Shown piece by piece: positions 55,997 through 64,000 of a stretch of 64,000 nt of DNA. The position numbers were made by a program, and so were the translations under genes. Under the pieces are notes generated by a model. It was not told the origin of the DNA, did not search any database, and worked only from the letters and a program-made list of their open reading frames with translations. How positions within the stretch are numbered: the first letter of the stretch is position 1; each line of letters begins with the position of its first letter. Source of the stretch: Streptomyces sp. ISL-94 (GTDB lineage Bacteria > Actinomycetota > Actinomycetes > Streptomycetales > Streptomycetaceae); assembly GCF_018614075.1 (NCBI RefSeq), contig NZ_JAGGOZ010000031.1, forward strand, positions 1-64,000, written 5' to 3'.

Positions 55997-57091
55997 TCAG
56001 CGGGACCGGTGTGCAGCAATCGCCTCGTGCACCATGCCGACCAGCAGGTCGTCGGCGTCGCGGCGGCCGAACTCACCGGCCGCACGGGACATCTCGTACA
56101 GACGGTGCGGGTCGGACAGCACCGGGAGGATCTGGTTCAGCACCCACTCGGGCGTCAGCTCCGCGTCGTCCACGAGCAGGCCGCCGCCGGCCTTGACCAC
56201 CGGCTGGGCGTTGAGCCGCTGTTCGCCGTTGCCGATCGGCAGCGGGACGTAGGCGGCGGGGAGCCCGACGGCGGACAGTTCGGCGACGGTCATCGCGCCC
56301 GCGCGGCACAGCATCATGTCGGCGGCGGCGTACGCGAGATCCATCCGGTCCACGTACGGTACCGGCACATAGGGCGGCATCCCGGGCATGTTGTCGACAC
56401 GCGGCAGTTCGTTCTTCGGCCCGACGGCGTGCAGGATCTGGATCCCGGAGCGCTGGAGGGTCGCAGCGACCGCCTGGATCGTCTCGTTGAGGCGGCGGGC
56501 GCCCTGCGAGCCGCCGGAGACCAGCAGCGTCGGCAGGTTGGGGTCCAGGCCGAAGGCGACGCGCGCCTCCGGGCGGACCGCGGCCCGGTCGAGGGTGGAG
56601 ATGGAGCGCCGCAGCGGGATGCCCACGTAGCGGGCACCTCGCAGCTTGCTGTCGGGGGTGGAGACCGCGACGGCGTACGCGTACCGGGAGCCGATCTTAT
56701 TGGCCAGTCCGGGCCGGGCGTTGGCCTCGTGGACGATGATCGGCACCCCGAGCCGCTTGGCCGCGAGGTAGCCGGGCAGGGCCACGTAGCCGCCGAAGCC
56801 GACGACACAGTCGGCCTTGGTGCGGGTGAGGATCTCCTCCGCGGCCTTGATCGTGCCGCGCAGCCGCCCGGGAACGGTGATCAGCTCCGGGGTGGGCTTG
56901 CGGGGCAGCGGAACGGCGGGGATCAGCCCCAGTTCGTAGCCGCGTTCCGGCACGAGGCGGGTCTCAAGTCCGCGCTCGGTGCCGAGGGCGGTGATGCCCA
57001 CTGAAGGGTCCTGCCTGCGCAGGGCGTCCGCGAGGGCGAGCGCCGGCTCGATGTGGCCGGCGGTCCCCCCACCGGCGAGTACGACATGCAC
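55997..57091 (-). CDS. murG: UDP-GlcNAc transferase MurG
   Basis: 364 residues, GT-B fold. It adds GlcNAc to lipid I to give lipid II on the inner membrane face. Signatures are [64 protein letters not shown] and the C-terminal [15 protein letters not shown]. It lies between ftsW and ftsQ; murC, which often sits here, is absent, as expected in Streptomyces. Confidence 0.97.
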   Translation of the reverse strand: MHVVLAGGGTAGHIEPALALADALRRQDPSVGITALGTERGLETRLVPERGYELGLIPAVPLPRKPTPELITVPGRLRGTIKAAEEILTRTKADCVVGFGGYVALPGYLAAKRLGVPIIVHEANARPGLANKIGSRYAYAVAVSTPDSKLRGARYVGIPLRRSISTLDRAAVRPEARVAFGLDPNLPTLLVSGGSQGARRLNETIQAVAATLQRSGIQILHAVGPKNELPRVDNMPGMPPYVPVPYVDRMDLAYAAADMMLCRAGAMTVAELSAVGLPAAYVPLPIGNGEQRLNAQPVVKAGGGLLVDDAELTPEWVLNQILPVLSDPHRLYEMSRAAGEFGRRDADDLLVGMVHEAIAAHRSR

Positions 57092-57097
57092 CGAAAT

Positions 57098-58459
57098 TCA
57101 CCGCTCTCCGGACGGACGCTTCTTGACGCGCCGTCTCATCGACTTCCATCTCACCCCGGTCCGCATCCAGCCGGTCTTCGGCTGCCGCATCGCGAGGGCC
57201 GCGCGCGCCGCCGGCTCCTCCCGCGCGAAGGCGATGAGCAGTCCGACCGCGAACATGGTCGGCAGCAGGGCCGACCCTCCGTAGGAGAACAGCGGGAGCG
57301 GGACTCCGGCGATCGGCAGCAGGCCGAGCACCGCACCGATGTTGATCACGGCCTGGGCCGTGATCCAGGTGGTCACGCCTCCCGCGGCAAACCGTACGAA
57401 GGAGTCCTCCGTGCGTCCGGCCACGCGGATACCCGCATAGCCTAGAGCCGCGAACAGGGCGAGTACCGACAGCGTCCCCGCCAGACCCAGTTCCTCCCCG
57501 GTGATGGCGAAGATGAAGTCGGTGTGGGCTTCGGGTAGTTGGCCCCATTTTTCCACGCTGGCACCCAAACCGGAACCGAACCATCCACCCGAGGCCAGGG
57601 CGTAGATCCCGTGCACCGCCTGCCAGCAGAGGTCGTTCTTGCCCGGATCCGTCGCGCCGAGGCACTCCAGCCGGTCCATCCGGTGCGGACTGGTCTTGAT
57701 CAGAAGTGCGACGATCACACCGGCGAACGCCAGCACCCCGACGAACATCCGCGTCGGAGCGCCCGCCAGCCAGAGCAGGCCGAACAGGACGGCACCGAGG
57801 ATCATCGCGGTGCCCATGTCCCCGCCCAGCATGATCAGGCCGAGCAGCAGGAAGGCCACCGGGACCAGCGGCACCAGCAGGTGCTTCCACTGGCTCAGCA
57901 GCCCCTTGTCGCCCTTGCGCGCCAACAGGTCGGCGCCCCACAGGATCAGGGCCAGCTTGCCGAACTCACTGGGCTGCAGCATGAACGGACCGCCAAGGGA
58001 GATCCAATTCTGGTTGCCGTTGATCGAGACCCCTATCCCGGGGACTTGGACCAGGACCATCAGGAACAGGGTGCCGGCGAGCACCGGATAGGACAGCGCC
58101 CGGTGCAGTTTGACCGGCATCCGGGAGGCGACCAGCATCAGCACGGTGCCGATCAGGGCCGCCAGGAACTGCTTCTTGAAGAAGTAGGCGTCGCCCAGGC
58201 CGAGCTGGAGGGCCTTGATCATGGAGGCCGAGTAGACCATCACCAGACCGAGCACGGTGATGAGCAGCGAGCTGCCGAAAATCAGGTAGTACGCCGTGAG
58301 CGGGCGGTCCCAGGCCTTGCGTGCCTGCTGCTGCGTACGCCGCAGCCGGGCCAGCGGCCCGCGCCCGGCGGGCCGCCGCACACTCACCAGAGGGCGCTTG
58401 CGGCCCTGCGCCTTGACGGCGGACGGCCGCCGCCCCGGCAGCATCTGCTTGGCCGGCAT
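57098..58459 (-). CDS. ftsW: SEDS-family protein FtsW
   Basis: 453 residues with about ten membrane helices between basic N- and C-terminal tails. SEDS motifs include GNQNWISLGGPFMLQPSEFGKLAL, LIMLGGDMGTAMILG, AHTDFIFAITGEELGLAG and GLLPIAGVPLPLFSYGGSALLP. It polymerises glycan from lipid II with a partner transpeptidase at division septa. It starts six bases before murG in operon order, downstream of murD. Confidence 0.96.
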   Translation of the reverse strand: MPAKQMLPGRRPSAVKAQGRKRPLVSVRRPAGRGPLARLRRTQQQARKAWDRPLTAYYLIFGSSLLITVLGLVMVYSASMIKALQLGLGDAYFFKKQFLAALIGTVLMLVASRMPVKLHRALSYPVLAGTLFLMVLVQVPGIGVSINGNQNWISLGGPFMLQPSEFGKLALILWGADLLARKGDKGLLSQWKHLLVPLVPVAFLLLGLIMLGGDMGTAMILGAVLFGLLWLAGAPTRMFVGVLAFAGVIVALLIKTSPHRMDRLECLGATDPGKNDLCWQAVHGIYALASGGWFGSGLGASVEKWGQLPEAHTDFIFAITGEELGLAGTLSVLALFAALGYAGIRVAGRTEDSFVRFAAGGVTTWITAQAVINIGAVLGLLPIAGVPLPLFSYGGSALLPTMFAVGLLIAFAREEPAARAALAMRQPKTGWMRTGVRWKSMRRRVKKRPSGER

Positions 58460-58527
58460 CTGTGACCTTCCCCTCCACTCGTACGAGGCGAGCGGCCGGC
58501 CGGAGAGACGCGTTCCAGGAACCCTGC

Positions 58528-59949
58528 CTAGGCGCTCTCGGCGGCCAGTTCGCGCACCGCGTCGGCGAACGCGTCCCCACGCTTGTTGTAGTTCGCGAAC
58601 ATGTCCATCGAGGCGCAGGCAGGCGCCAGGAGGACCGTGTCGCCGGGCTCGGCGAGCCGGGCCGCTTCCCGGACCGCTGCGAGCATCGCCCCAGTGTCGG
58701 TCCGGTCGAGGTCGACGACCGGGACCTCGGGGGCGTGTCGCGCCAGCGCCTCGGCGATCAGCGCCCTGTCGGCGCCGATCAGCACCACACCGCGCAGCCG
58801 CTTCGCGGACTTCTGCACGAGTTCGTCGAAGGTGGCGCCCTTGGCGAGGCCTCCGGCGATCCAGACGACCGGCTCGAAGGCGGCGAGGGAGGCCTCGGCC
58901 GCGTGCGTGTTGGTGGCCTTGGAGTCGTCGATGTACCTGACCTCGCCGACCTCGTCCACGTACGCGACCCGGTGGGCGTCCGGGCGGAAGTCGCGCAGTC
59001 CGTCGCGGACCGCGCGCGGCTCGACGCCGAAGGCGCGGGCCAGGGCCGCCGCGGCGAGCGCGTTGGCGATGTTGTGCGGGGCAGGCGGGTTGACGTCCTC
59101 GACCTGCGCGAGCTCCTGGGCGTTCTTCTGCCGGTTCTCCACGAAGGCCCGGTCGACGAGGATGCCGTCCACGACGCCGAGCATGGAGGGGCCGGGGGCG
59201 CCGAGGGTGAAGCCGACCGCCCGGCAGCCCTCTTCGACGTCGGCGTTCTCGACGAGCTTCTCGGTGGCCGGGTCGGCGACGTTGTAGACGCAGGCCACCT
59301 GGTTGCCCTCGTAGATCCGGCCCTTGTCGGCGGCGTACGCCTCCATGGAGCCGTGCCAGTCCAGGTGGTCGGGGGCCAGGTTGAGCACGGCCGCCGAGTG
59401 GGCGCGCACCGAGGGCGCCCAGTGCAGCTGGTAGCTGGAGAGTTCGACGGCGAGCACGTCGTACTGCTGCTCGCCGAGGACCACGTCGATGATGGGCGTG
59501 CCGATGTTGCCGACCGCGGCGGTCCGCAGACCCGCGGCCTTCAGGATCGACGCCAGCATCTGGGTCGTGGTGGTCTTGCCGTTCGTACCGGTGATGGCGA
59601 GCCAGGGCGCCGGTTTCTCGGAGGTCTCGCCGCGCAGCTGCCAGGCGATCTCCACGTCCCCGACCACGTCCACGCCGGCCGCCGCGGCGGCCGCGAAGAG
59701 CGGGCTGTCGGGCTTCCAGCCGGGCGAGGTGACGACCAGGTCGGTGCCCTCGGGAAGGGTTTCCGCGTCCGCCAGGCGTACGGAGATCCCCAGCTCGCCG
59801 AGTTCGGCGGCGCGGGCGCGGTGGCCCTCGCTGTCGCCGCCGTCGACGACGGTCACCGATGCGCCGAGGCCGGCCAGGGCGCGGGCGGCACTGATGCCGC
59901 TCACGCCGAGGCCGGCGACGGTGATGTTCTTGCCGTGCCAGGAGGTCAC
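58528..59949 (-). CDS. murD: UDP-MurNAc-L-Ala:D-Glu ligase
   Basis: 473 residues from the GTG that overlaps the mraY stop (GTGA), giving VTSWHGKNITVAGLG; an ATG five codons upstream (59964) is the alternative. Rossmann start TVAGLGVSGISAARALA, P-loop ITGTNGKTTTTQML, VELSSYQLHWA, NLAPDHLDWHGSMEAY and DDSKATNTHAAEASL are Mur-ligase signatures. It adds D-glutamate to the stem peptide using ATP. Confidence 0.96.
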   Translation of the reverse strand: MTSWHGKNITVAGLGVSGISAARALAGLGASVTVVDGGDSEGHRARAAELGELGISVRLADAETLPEGTDLVVTSPGWKPDSPLFAAAAAAGVDVVGDVEIAWQLRGETSEKPAPWLAITGTNGKTTTTQMLASILKAAGLRTAAVGNIGTPIIDVVLGEQQYDVLAVELSSYQLHWAPSVRAHSAAVLNLAPDHLDWHGSMEAYAADKGRIYEGNQVACVYNVADPATEKLVENADVEEGCRAVGFTLGAPGPSMLGVVDGILVDRAFVENRQKNAQELAQVEDVNPPAPHNIANALAAAALARAFGVEPRAVRDGLRDFRPDAHRVAYVDEVGEVRYIDDSKATNTHAAEASLAAFEPVVWIAGGLAKGATFDELVQKSAKRLRGVVLIGADRALIAEALARHAPEVPVVDLDRTDTGAMLAAVREAARLAEPGDTVLLAPACASMDMFANYNKRGDAFADAVRELAAESA

Positions 59950-61016
59950 TTGTCGGCTGCCCATCCCGCGTAGAAGAGACCGAGACCCACGATCACGCAC
60001 ATGCCCTGGATGATCCAGAAGCGGACCACGACAAGGACCTCGGACCACCCCTTGAGTTCGAAGTGGTGCTGGAGCGGGGCCATCCGGAAGACCCGCTTCC
60101 CCGTCATCTTGAAGGAGCCGACCTGGATGACGACCGACATCGTGATGAGCACGAAGAGGCCGCCGAGCAGCGCCATCAGCAACTCCGTGCGGGAGCAGAT
60201 GGCGAGGCCCGCGAGCGCGCCGCCGAGGGCGAGCGAGCCGGTGTCACCCATGAAGATCTTGGCGGGCGAGGTGTTCCACCACAGGAAGCCGAAGCAGGCC
60301 CCCATCAGGGCGGAGGCGACGACCGCGAGGTCCAGCGGGTCGCGCACCTCGAAACAGGCGTTCGGGTTGGTCAGGGTCTCCGCGTTGACGCAGGACTCCT
60401 GGTGCTGCCAGACGCCGATGAAGGTGTAGGCGCCGAAGACCATCACCGCGGCGCCGGTGGCCAGGCCGTCGAGACCGTCGGTCAGGTTCACGCCGTTGGA
60501 CATGGCCAGGATCATGAACAGGGCCCAGACCACGAACAGCACGGGGCCGATCGACCAGCCGAAGTCCGTGACGAACGACAGCCTGGTGGAGGCCGGGCTC
60601 AGTCCGCGCGAGTCCGAGAACTGCAGCGCGAGCACCGCGAAGGCGATGCCGACGATCAGCTGGCCGGCCATCTTGGCCTTGGCCCGCAGACCGAGCGAGC
60701 GGCGCTTGACGATCTTGATGTAGTCGTCCAGGTAGCCGACCACGCCCATGCCCGCCATCAGGAACAGCACCAGCAGACCCGAGAAGCTCGGCTCGCTGGA
60801 GGTGATGACCTTGGTCGCGGCGTACGCGATGAGCGTGGCCAGGATGAAGGAGATGCCGCCCATGGTGGGCGTGCCCTTCTTCCCGGCGTGGCCGCGCGGG
60901 CCGTCGTCGCGGATGAACTGGCCGTAGCCCTTGCGGGCCAGCAGCTTGATCAGCAGCGGGGTGCCGACGAGCGTGAGGAAGAGTCCGATGACTCCGGCGA
61001 ACAGGATCTGCCTCAT
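59946..61016 (-). CDS. mraY: Phospho-MurNAc-pentapeptide translocase MraY
   Basis: 356 residues, ten membrane helices. It transfers phospho-MurNAc-pentapeptide to undecaprenyl phosphate to make lipid I. Catalytic aspartates are in GYLDDYIKIVKRRSLG and NLTDGLDGLATG; FIRDDGPRGHAGKKGTPTMG and FMGDTGSLALGGAL are also diagnostic. Overlaps with murF (upstream) and murD (downstream) indicate coupled translation. Confidence 0.97.
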   Translation of the reverse strand: MRQILFAGVIGLFLTLVGTPLLIKLLARKGYGQFIRDDGPRGHAGKKGTPTMGGISFILATLIAYAATKVITSSEPSFSGLLVLFLMAGMGVVGYLDDYIKIVKRRSLGLRAKAKMAGQLIVGIAFAVLALQFSDSRGLSPASTRLSFVTDFGWSIGPVLFVVWALFMILAMSNGVNLTDGLDGLATGAAVMVFGAYTFIGVWQHQESCVNAETLTNPNACFEVRDPLDLAVVASALMGACFGFLWWNTSPAKIFMGDTGSLALGGALAGLAICSRTELLMALLGGLFVLITMSVVIQVGSFKMTGKRVFRMAPLQHHFELKGWSEVLVVVRFWIIQGMCVIVGLGLFYAGWAADK

Positions 61017-62437
61017 CGGTCGGCGACCTCGCCCTCGCGCTCCAGCAACGCCAGCGCGACCCGCTCCAGTCCGATCGACCTGGAAGCCTTCACCAGCACG
61101 ACGTCACCCGGGCGCAGTTCACTGCGCAACAGGTCGACCGCCGCCTGCGCGTCGGACACGAGCACCGACTCCTCACCCCACGAACCCTCGTTATATGCGC
61201 CCAGTTGCAGCCAGGACGCTTCCCTGCCCCCGACTGCGACGAGCCTGCTCACGTTGAGCCGGACGGCAAGCCGTCCCACCGCGTCGTGCTCGGCCAGCGA
61301 TGCGTCTCCGAGTTCGGCCATGGGACCGAGCACTGCCCACGTGCGTCCCCCGTTCGCCCTGGCGGCGCCGCCCATCGCGGCAAGCGCGCGCAGAGCGGCC
61401 CGCATGGACTCGGGGTTCGCGTTGTAGGCGTCGTTGACGATCGTGACGCCGTCCGCCCGCTCGGTGACCTCCATCCGCCACCGGGACAGGGTGCCCGCCC
61501 CGGAGAGCGCGGTGGCGATCTCGTCGACGGACATGCCCAGTACATGGGCGACGGCGGCCGCGGCGAGCGCGTTCGACACGTGGTGCTCACCGTACAGCCG
61601 CAAGGTCACATCACTGCACCCGGTCGGTGTGTGGAGTGTGAAGGCGGGCTGTCCCCCGGGGGCCATCCGCACCTCGGTGGCGCGGATGTCGGCGTCCTCG
61701 GCCTCGCCGAAGAGGACCGTACGGGCCTTCGTGCGGGCGGACATGGCGCGCACCAGCAGATCGTCGGCGTTGAGGACGGCGATCCCGCCCTCGGCCTCGG
61801 AGGGCAGCGCCTCGACCAGTTCCCCCTTGGCCTGGGCGATCTGCTCGCGGCCGCCGAACTCGCCGATGTGGGCGGTGCCGACGTTGAGGACGAGCCCGAT
61901 GCGGGGCGGGGTCAGGCCGGTGAGGTAGGCGATGTGGCCGATCCCGCGGGCCCCCATCTCCAGTACCAGGTGCCGGGTTTCGGCGGTGGCCTTGAGCGCG
62001 GTGAGCGGCAGGCCGATCTCGTTGTTGAGGGAACCCGGCGTCCACACGGTGGGCGCGTGGGCCTGGAGCACCTGCGCGATCAGGTCTTTGGTGGAGGTCT
62101 TGCCGGCCGAGCCGGTCAGGGCCACCACGTCGGTGCCGAGCCGCTCGACGACGGCCCGCGCGAGGGCGCCGAGCGCCTTCTCGACATCGGGGACGACGAT
62201 GGCGGGGACGCCGACCGGCCGGGCCGCGAGGACGGCGACGGCGCCGGCCTCGATCGCGCGCACGGCGTAGTCGTGGCCGTCGACGTGCTCGCCGTCGAAG
62301 GCGGCGAACAGGCTGCCGGCCTCCACCTGGCGGGAGTCGATGACGACGGGCCCGCTGATCCGCAGGGACGGATCCGGTATGTCGTGGGGCCGCCCGCCGG
62401 TGATGTCGGCGATCTCGGCGAGGGAAAGGGCGATCAC
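61013..62437 (-). CDS. murF: UDP-MurNAc-tripeptide:D-Ala-D-Ala ligase
   Basis: 474 residues. P-loop LTGSAGKTSTKDL, GSLNNEIGLPLTAL, EMGARGIGHIAYL, VNDAYNANPESMRAALRAL and VLGPMAELG are typical. It adds D-Ala-D-Ala to complete the pentapeptide. The GTG start overlaps murE's stop by four bases. Confidence 0.96.
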   Translation of the reverse strand: MIALSLAEIADITGGRPHDIPDPSLRISGPVVIDSRQVEAGSLFAAFDGEHVDGHDYAVRAIEAGAVAVLAARPVGVPAIVVPDVEKALGALARAVVERLGTDVVALTGSAGKTSTKDLIAQVLQAHAPTVWTPGSLNNEIGLPLTALKATAETRHLVLEMGARGIGHIAYLTGLTPPRIGLVLNVGTAHIGEFGGREQIAQAKGELVEALPSEAEGGIAVLNADDLLVRAMSARTKARTVLFGEAEDADIRATEVRMAPGGQPAFTLHTPTGCSDVTLRLYGEHHVSNALAAAAVAHVLGMSVDEIATALSGAGTLSRWRMEVTERADGVTIVNDAYNANPESMRAALRALAAMGGAARANGGRTWAVLGPMAELGDASLAEHDAVGRLAVRLNVSRLVAVGGREASWLQLGAYNEGSWGEESVLVSDAQAAVDLLRSELRPGDVVLVKASRSIGLERVALALLEREGEVADR

Positions 62438-64000
62438 TGGTTCACCTCGGCCTGCTGGAGCGCGTCGTTCTTCGGTGCGTCGTTCTTCAGTGCGTTCTCG
62501 ATGGCTGCGCGGAGCACTTCGCGGTCGTCGAAGGGCCGTACGACACCCGCGGTGTCCTGGCCCTGCTCGTGGCCCTTGCCCGCCACCAGCACGGTGTCAC
62601 CGGGCTCGGCGCGCGCGACGGCGGCCGCGATGGCCGCGGCCCGGTCGGCGTCGACGAGGACGGCGCCGCGCTCGGCGGGCGGTACGGACACGGCGCCTTC
62701 GAACATCGCGGCGAGGATCGCGAGGGGGTCCTCGGAGCGCGGGTTGTCGGAGGTCAGGACGGCCACGTCGGCGTAGCGGGCGGCGGCGGCGCCCATGGGG
62801 CCCCGCTTGGTGGTGTCGCGGTCGCCGCCGCAGCCGAGCACGATGTGCAGCCTGCCGGTGGTGACCTCGCGCAGGGCGCGCAGGACCGATTCGACGGCGT
62901 CGGTCTTGTGCGCGTAGTCGACGACGGCCAGGTACGGCTGTCCCGCGTCCACCCGCTCCAGCCGGCCGGGGACCCCGGGGACCGCGGCGACGCCGTCGGC
63001 GGCGGTCTGCGGGTCGAGGCCGGCGGCGGCGAGGGTGACGATCGCGGCGACGGTGTTGGCCACGTTGAACGGGCCGGGCAGCGGCGCGGTGGCCCGTACG
63101 CGCTGTCCTGCGGGGCCGAGCAGGGTCAGGGTGGAGCTCGCCGGTCCGAAGACCACGTCCTCGGCACGCCAGTCGGCGGCCGGGTCGCCGGCCGCGGAGA
63201 AGGTGGTGACGGGGATCGTCGCCTCCTTGGTGAGGCGGCGGCCGTACTCGTCGTCGAGGTTGACCACGCCCAGGCGGGCGCGGCGGGGGGTGAAGAGCCC
63301 CGCCTTCGCCCGGAAGTAGTCGTCCATGTCCGAGTGGAACTCCATGTGCTCCGGGCTCAGGTTGTTGAAGACCGCGACGTCGAAGACGCAGCCGTCGACG
63401 CGGCCGAGCACCAGGGCGTGGCTGGAGACCTCCATGGCGACGGCCTCGACGCCGCGTTCGCCCATGACCGCGAAGAGGGCCTGGAGGTCGGTGGCCTCGG
63501 GGGTGGTCCGCTCAGACTTGATGCGCTCGTCGCCGATGCGCATCTCCACGGTGCCGACCAGTCCGGTGCTGCGGCCCGCCGCGCGCAGGCCGCCTTCGAC
63601 GAGGTACGCCGTGGTGGTCTTGCCGGAGGTGCCGGTGATGCCGATCTGCAGCAGGCCCTCGCCCGGGTGGCCGTAGATCTCGGCGGCGAGCTCGCCGATC
63701 CGGCCGCGCGGGTCGGCGACGGCCAGGACCGGCAGCCCGGTCGCGGCGGCGCGCTCCTCGCCCGCGGGATCGGTCAGCACGGCGGCGGCGCCGAGGGCGG
63801 CCGCCTGGGCGGCGAAGTCCGCGCCGTGCAGCTTGGCACCGGGCAGGGCCGCGTACAGGTCGCCGGGGCGGACCGCACGGGAGTCGTGCGTGATGCCGGT
63901 GATCTGCGCTGCGCCTGGCGCTCGGACGCCCAGCAGGGTGGCCAGCTCGCCCAGAGGGGTCGGGCGGGCGGACACGGGCCGGGGCGCTCCCGGCGGCGCT
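62434..64000 (-). CDS. murE: UDP-MurNAc-tripeptide synthetase MurE (5' end outside window)
   Basis: At least 521 residues are visible; the frame stays open past the GTG at 63975 to the right edge, and the Pro/Ala-rich codons there match the N-terminal extension of Streptomyces MurE, so I treat the gene as truncated. P-loop ITGTSGKTTTAYLVE, TTPEATDLQ, NLSPEHMEFHSDMDDY and the specificity motif LTSDNPRSEDPLAIL are seen. DNPR is the diaminopimelate-type motif, agreeing with the LL-diaminopimelate wall of Streptomyces. Confidence 0.95.
   Translation of the reverse strand, partial: APPGAPRPVSARPTPLGELATLLGVRAPGAAQITGITHDSRAVRPGDLYAALPGAKLHGADFAAQAAALGAAAVLTDPAGEERAAATGLPVLAVADPRGRIGELAAEIYGHPGEGLLQIGITGTSGKTTTAYLVEGGLRAAGRSTGLVGTVEMRIGDERIKSERTTPEATDLQALFAVMGERGVEAVAMEVSSHALVLGRVDGCVFDVAVFNNLSPEHMEFHSDMDDYFRAKAGLFTPRRARLGVVNLDDEYGRRLTKEATIPVTTFSAAGDPAADWRAEDVVFGPASSTLTLLGPAGQRVRATAPLPGPFNVANTVAAIVTLAAAGLDPQTAADGVAAVPGVPGRLERVDAGQPYLAVVDYAHKTDAVESVLRALREVTTGRLHIVLGCGGDRDTTKRGPMGAAAARYADVAVLTSDNPRSEDPLAILAAMFEGAVSVPPAERGAVLVDADRAAAIAAAVARAEPGDTVLVAGKGHEQGQDTAGVVRPFDDREVLRAAIENALKNDAPKNDALQQAEVNQ

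Overview
The window is a 64-kb piece of a high-GC actinobacterial chromosome, almost certainly Streptomyces. The evidence is the strong GC-rich codon bias, frequent GTG starts, Streptomyces-type gene content (a trpM-like gene, PriA, Ser/Thr kinase remnant, translational T-box before ileS) and two blocks whose order I recall from Streptomyces: the his-trp region and the dcw cell-wall/division cluster. I see no tRNA, rRNA, CRISPR array, insertion sequence, prophage or replication origin. This is core chromosome with a few accessory genes.

Layout. 1-4.2 kb (+): four translationally coupled genes: ADP-ribosylglycohydrolase (5' end outside), ribokinase-type kinase, family III CoA-transferase, CitE-like lyase. 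4.6-6.7 kb (-): lgt and a membrane-anchored DsbA-like protein. 6.8-13.9 kb (-): hisI, trpE, three small membrane proteins, trpC, trpM, trpB, trpA. 14.0-14.7 kb (+): a TIGR03085-type DinB-fold protein. 14.7-20.5 kb (-): hisD-hisC-hisB-small membrane ORF-hisH-priA-ridA-hisF, nearly all with overlapping stop/start codons. PriA probably supplies both the HisA and the TrpF reactions, because no trpF is present. 20.6-23.5 kb (+): a pentapeptide-like membrane protein, a Lon-substrate-domain protein, ybaK. 23.7-27.6 kb (-): a membrane protein, an ABC exporter pair, a NYN-domain protein. 28.0-31.5 kb (-): dnaE. 31.8-37.6 kb (+): DUF2252, a membrane protein, a second DsbA-like protein, a PhoD phosphatase and an M43-type secreted zinc protease. 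37.7-43.1 kb: a decayed kinase gene, dienelactone hydrolase, MscS, a TetR regulator with a clear operator and its divergent SRPBCC-type target, a CPA1 antiporter and a GNAT. 43.1-45.7 kb (-): rluD, lspA, a histone-tail/DksA-type protein. 46.0-49.4 kb (+): T-box and ileS. 49.8-64.0 kb (-): murE (truncated at the window edge)-murF-mraY-murD-ftsW-murG-ftsQ-ftsZ-ylmD-yggS-sepF-yggT-divIVA. The last block makes peptidoglycan precursor (MurE, MurF, MurD, MraY, MurG), carries SEDS protein FtsW, and sets up the Z-ring (FtsZ, FtsQ, SepF) and polar growth (DivIVA).

Points that stand out: an isoleucyl-tRNA synthetase with the swapped GXHH form of the HIGH motif, reported to give mupirocin hyper-resistance; a dispersed intergenic repeat (about ten copies at four loci, mostly between convergent genes); a 12-copy, 13-bp tandem repeat overlapping a stop codon in the trp operon; perfect palindromes upstream of ftsZ, hisD and the tetR-type gene; and an ADP-ribose-linked operon of unclear purpose. 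All calls come from reading the sequence and remembered family motifs; no database search was run.
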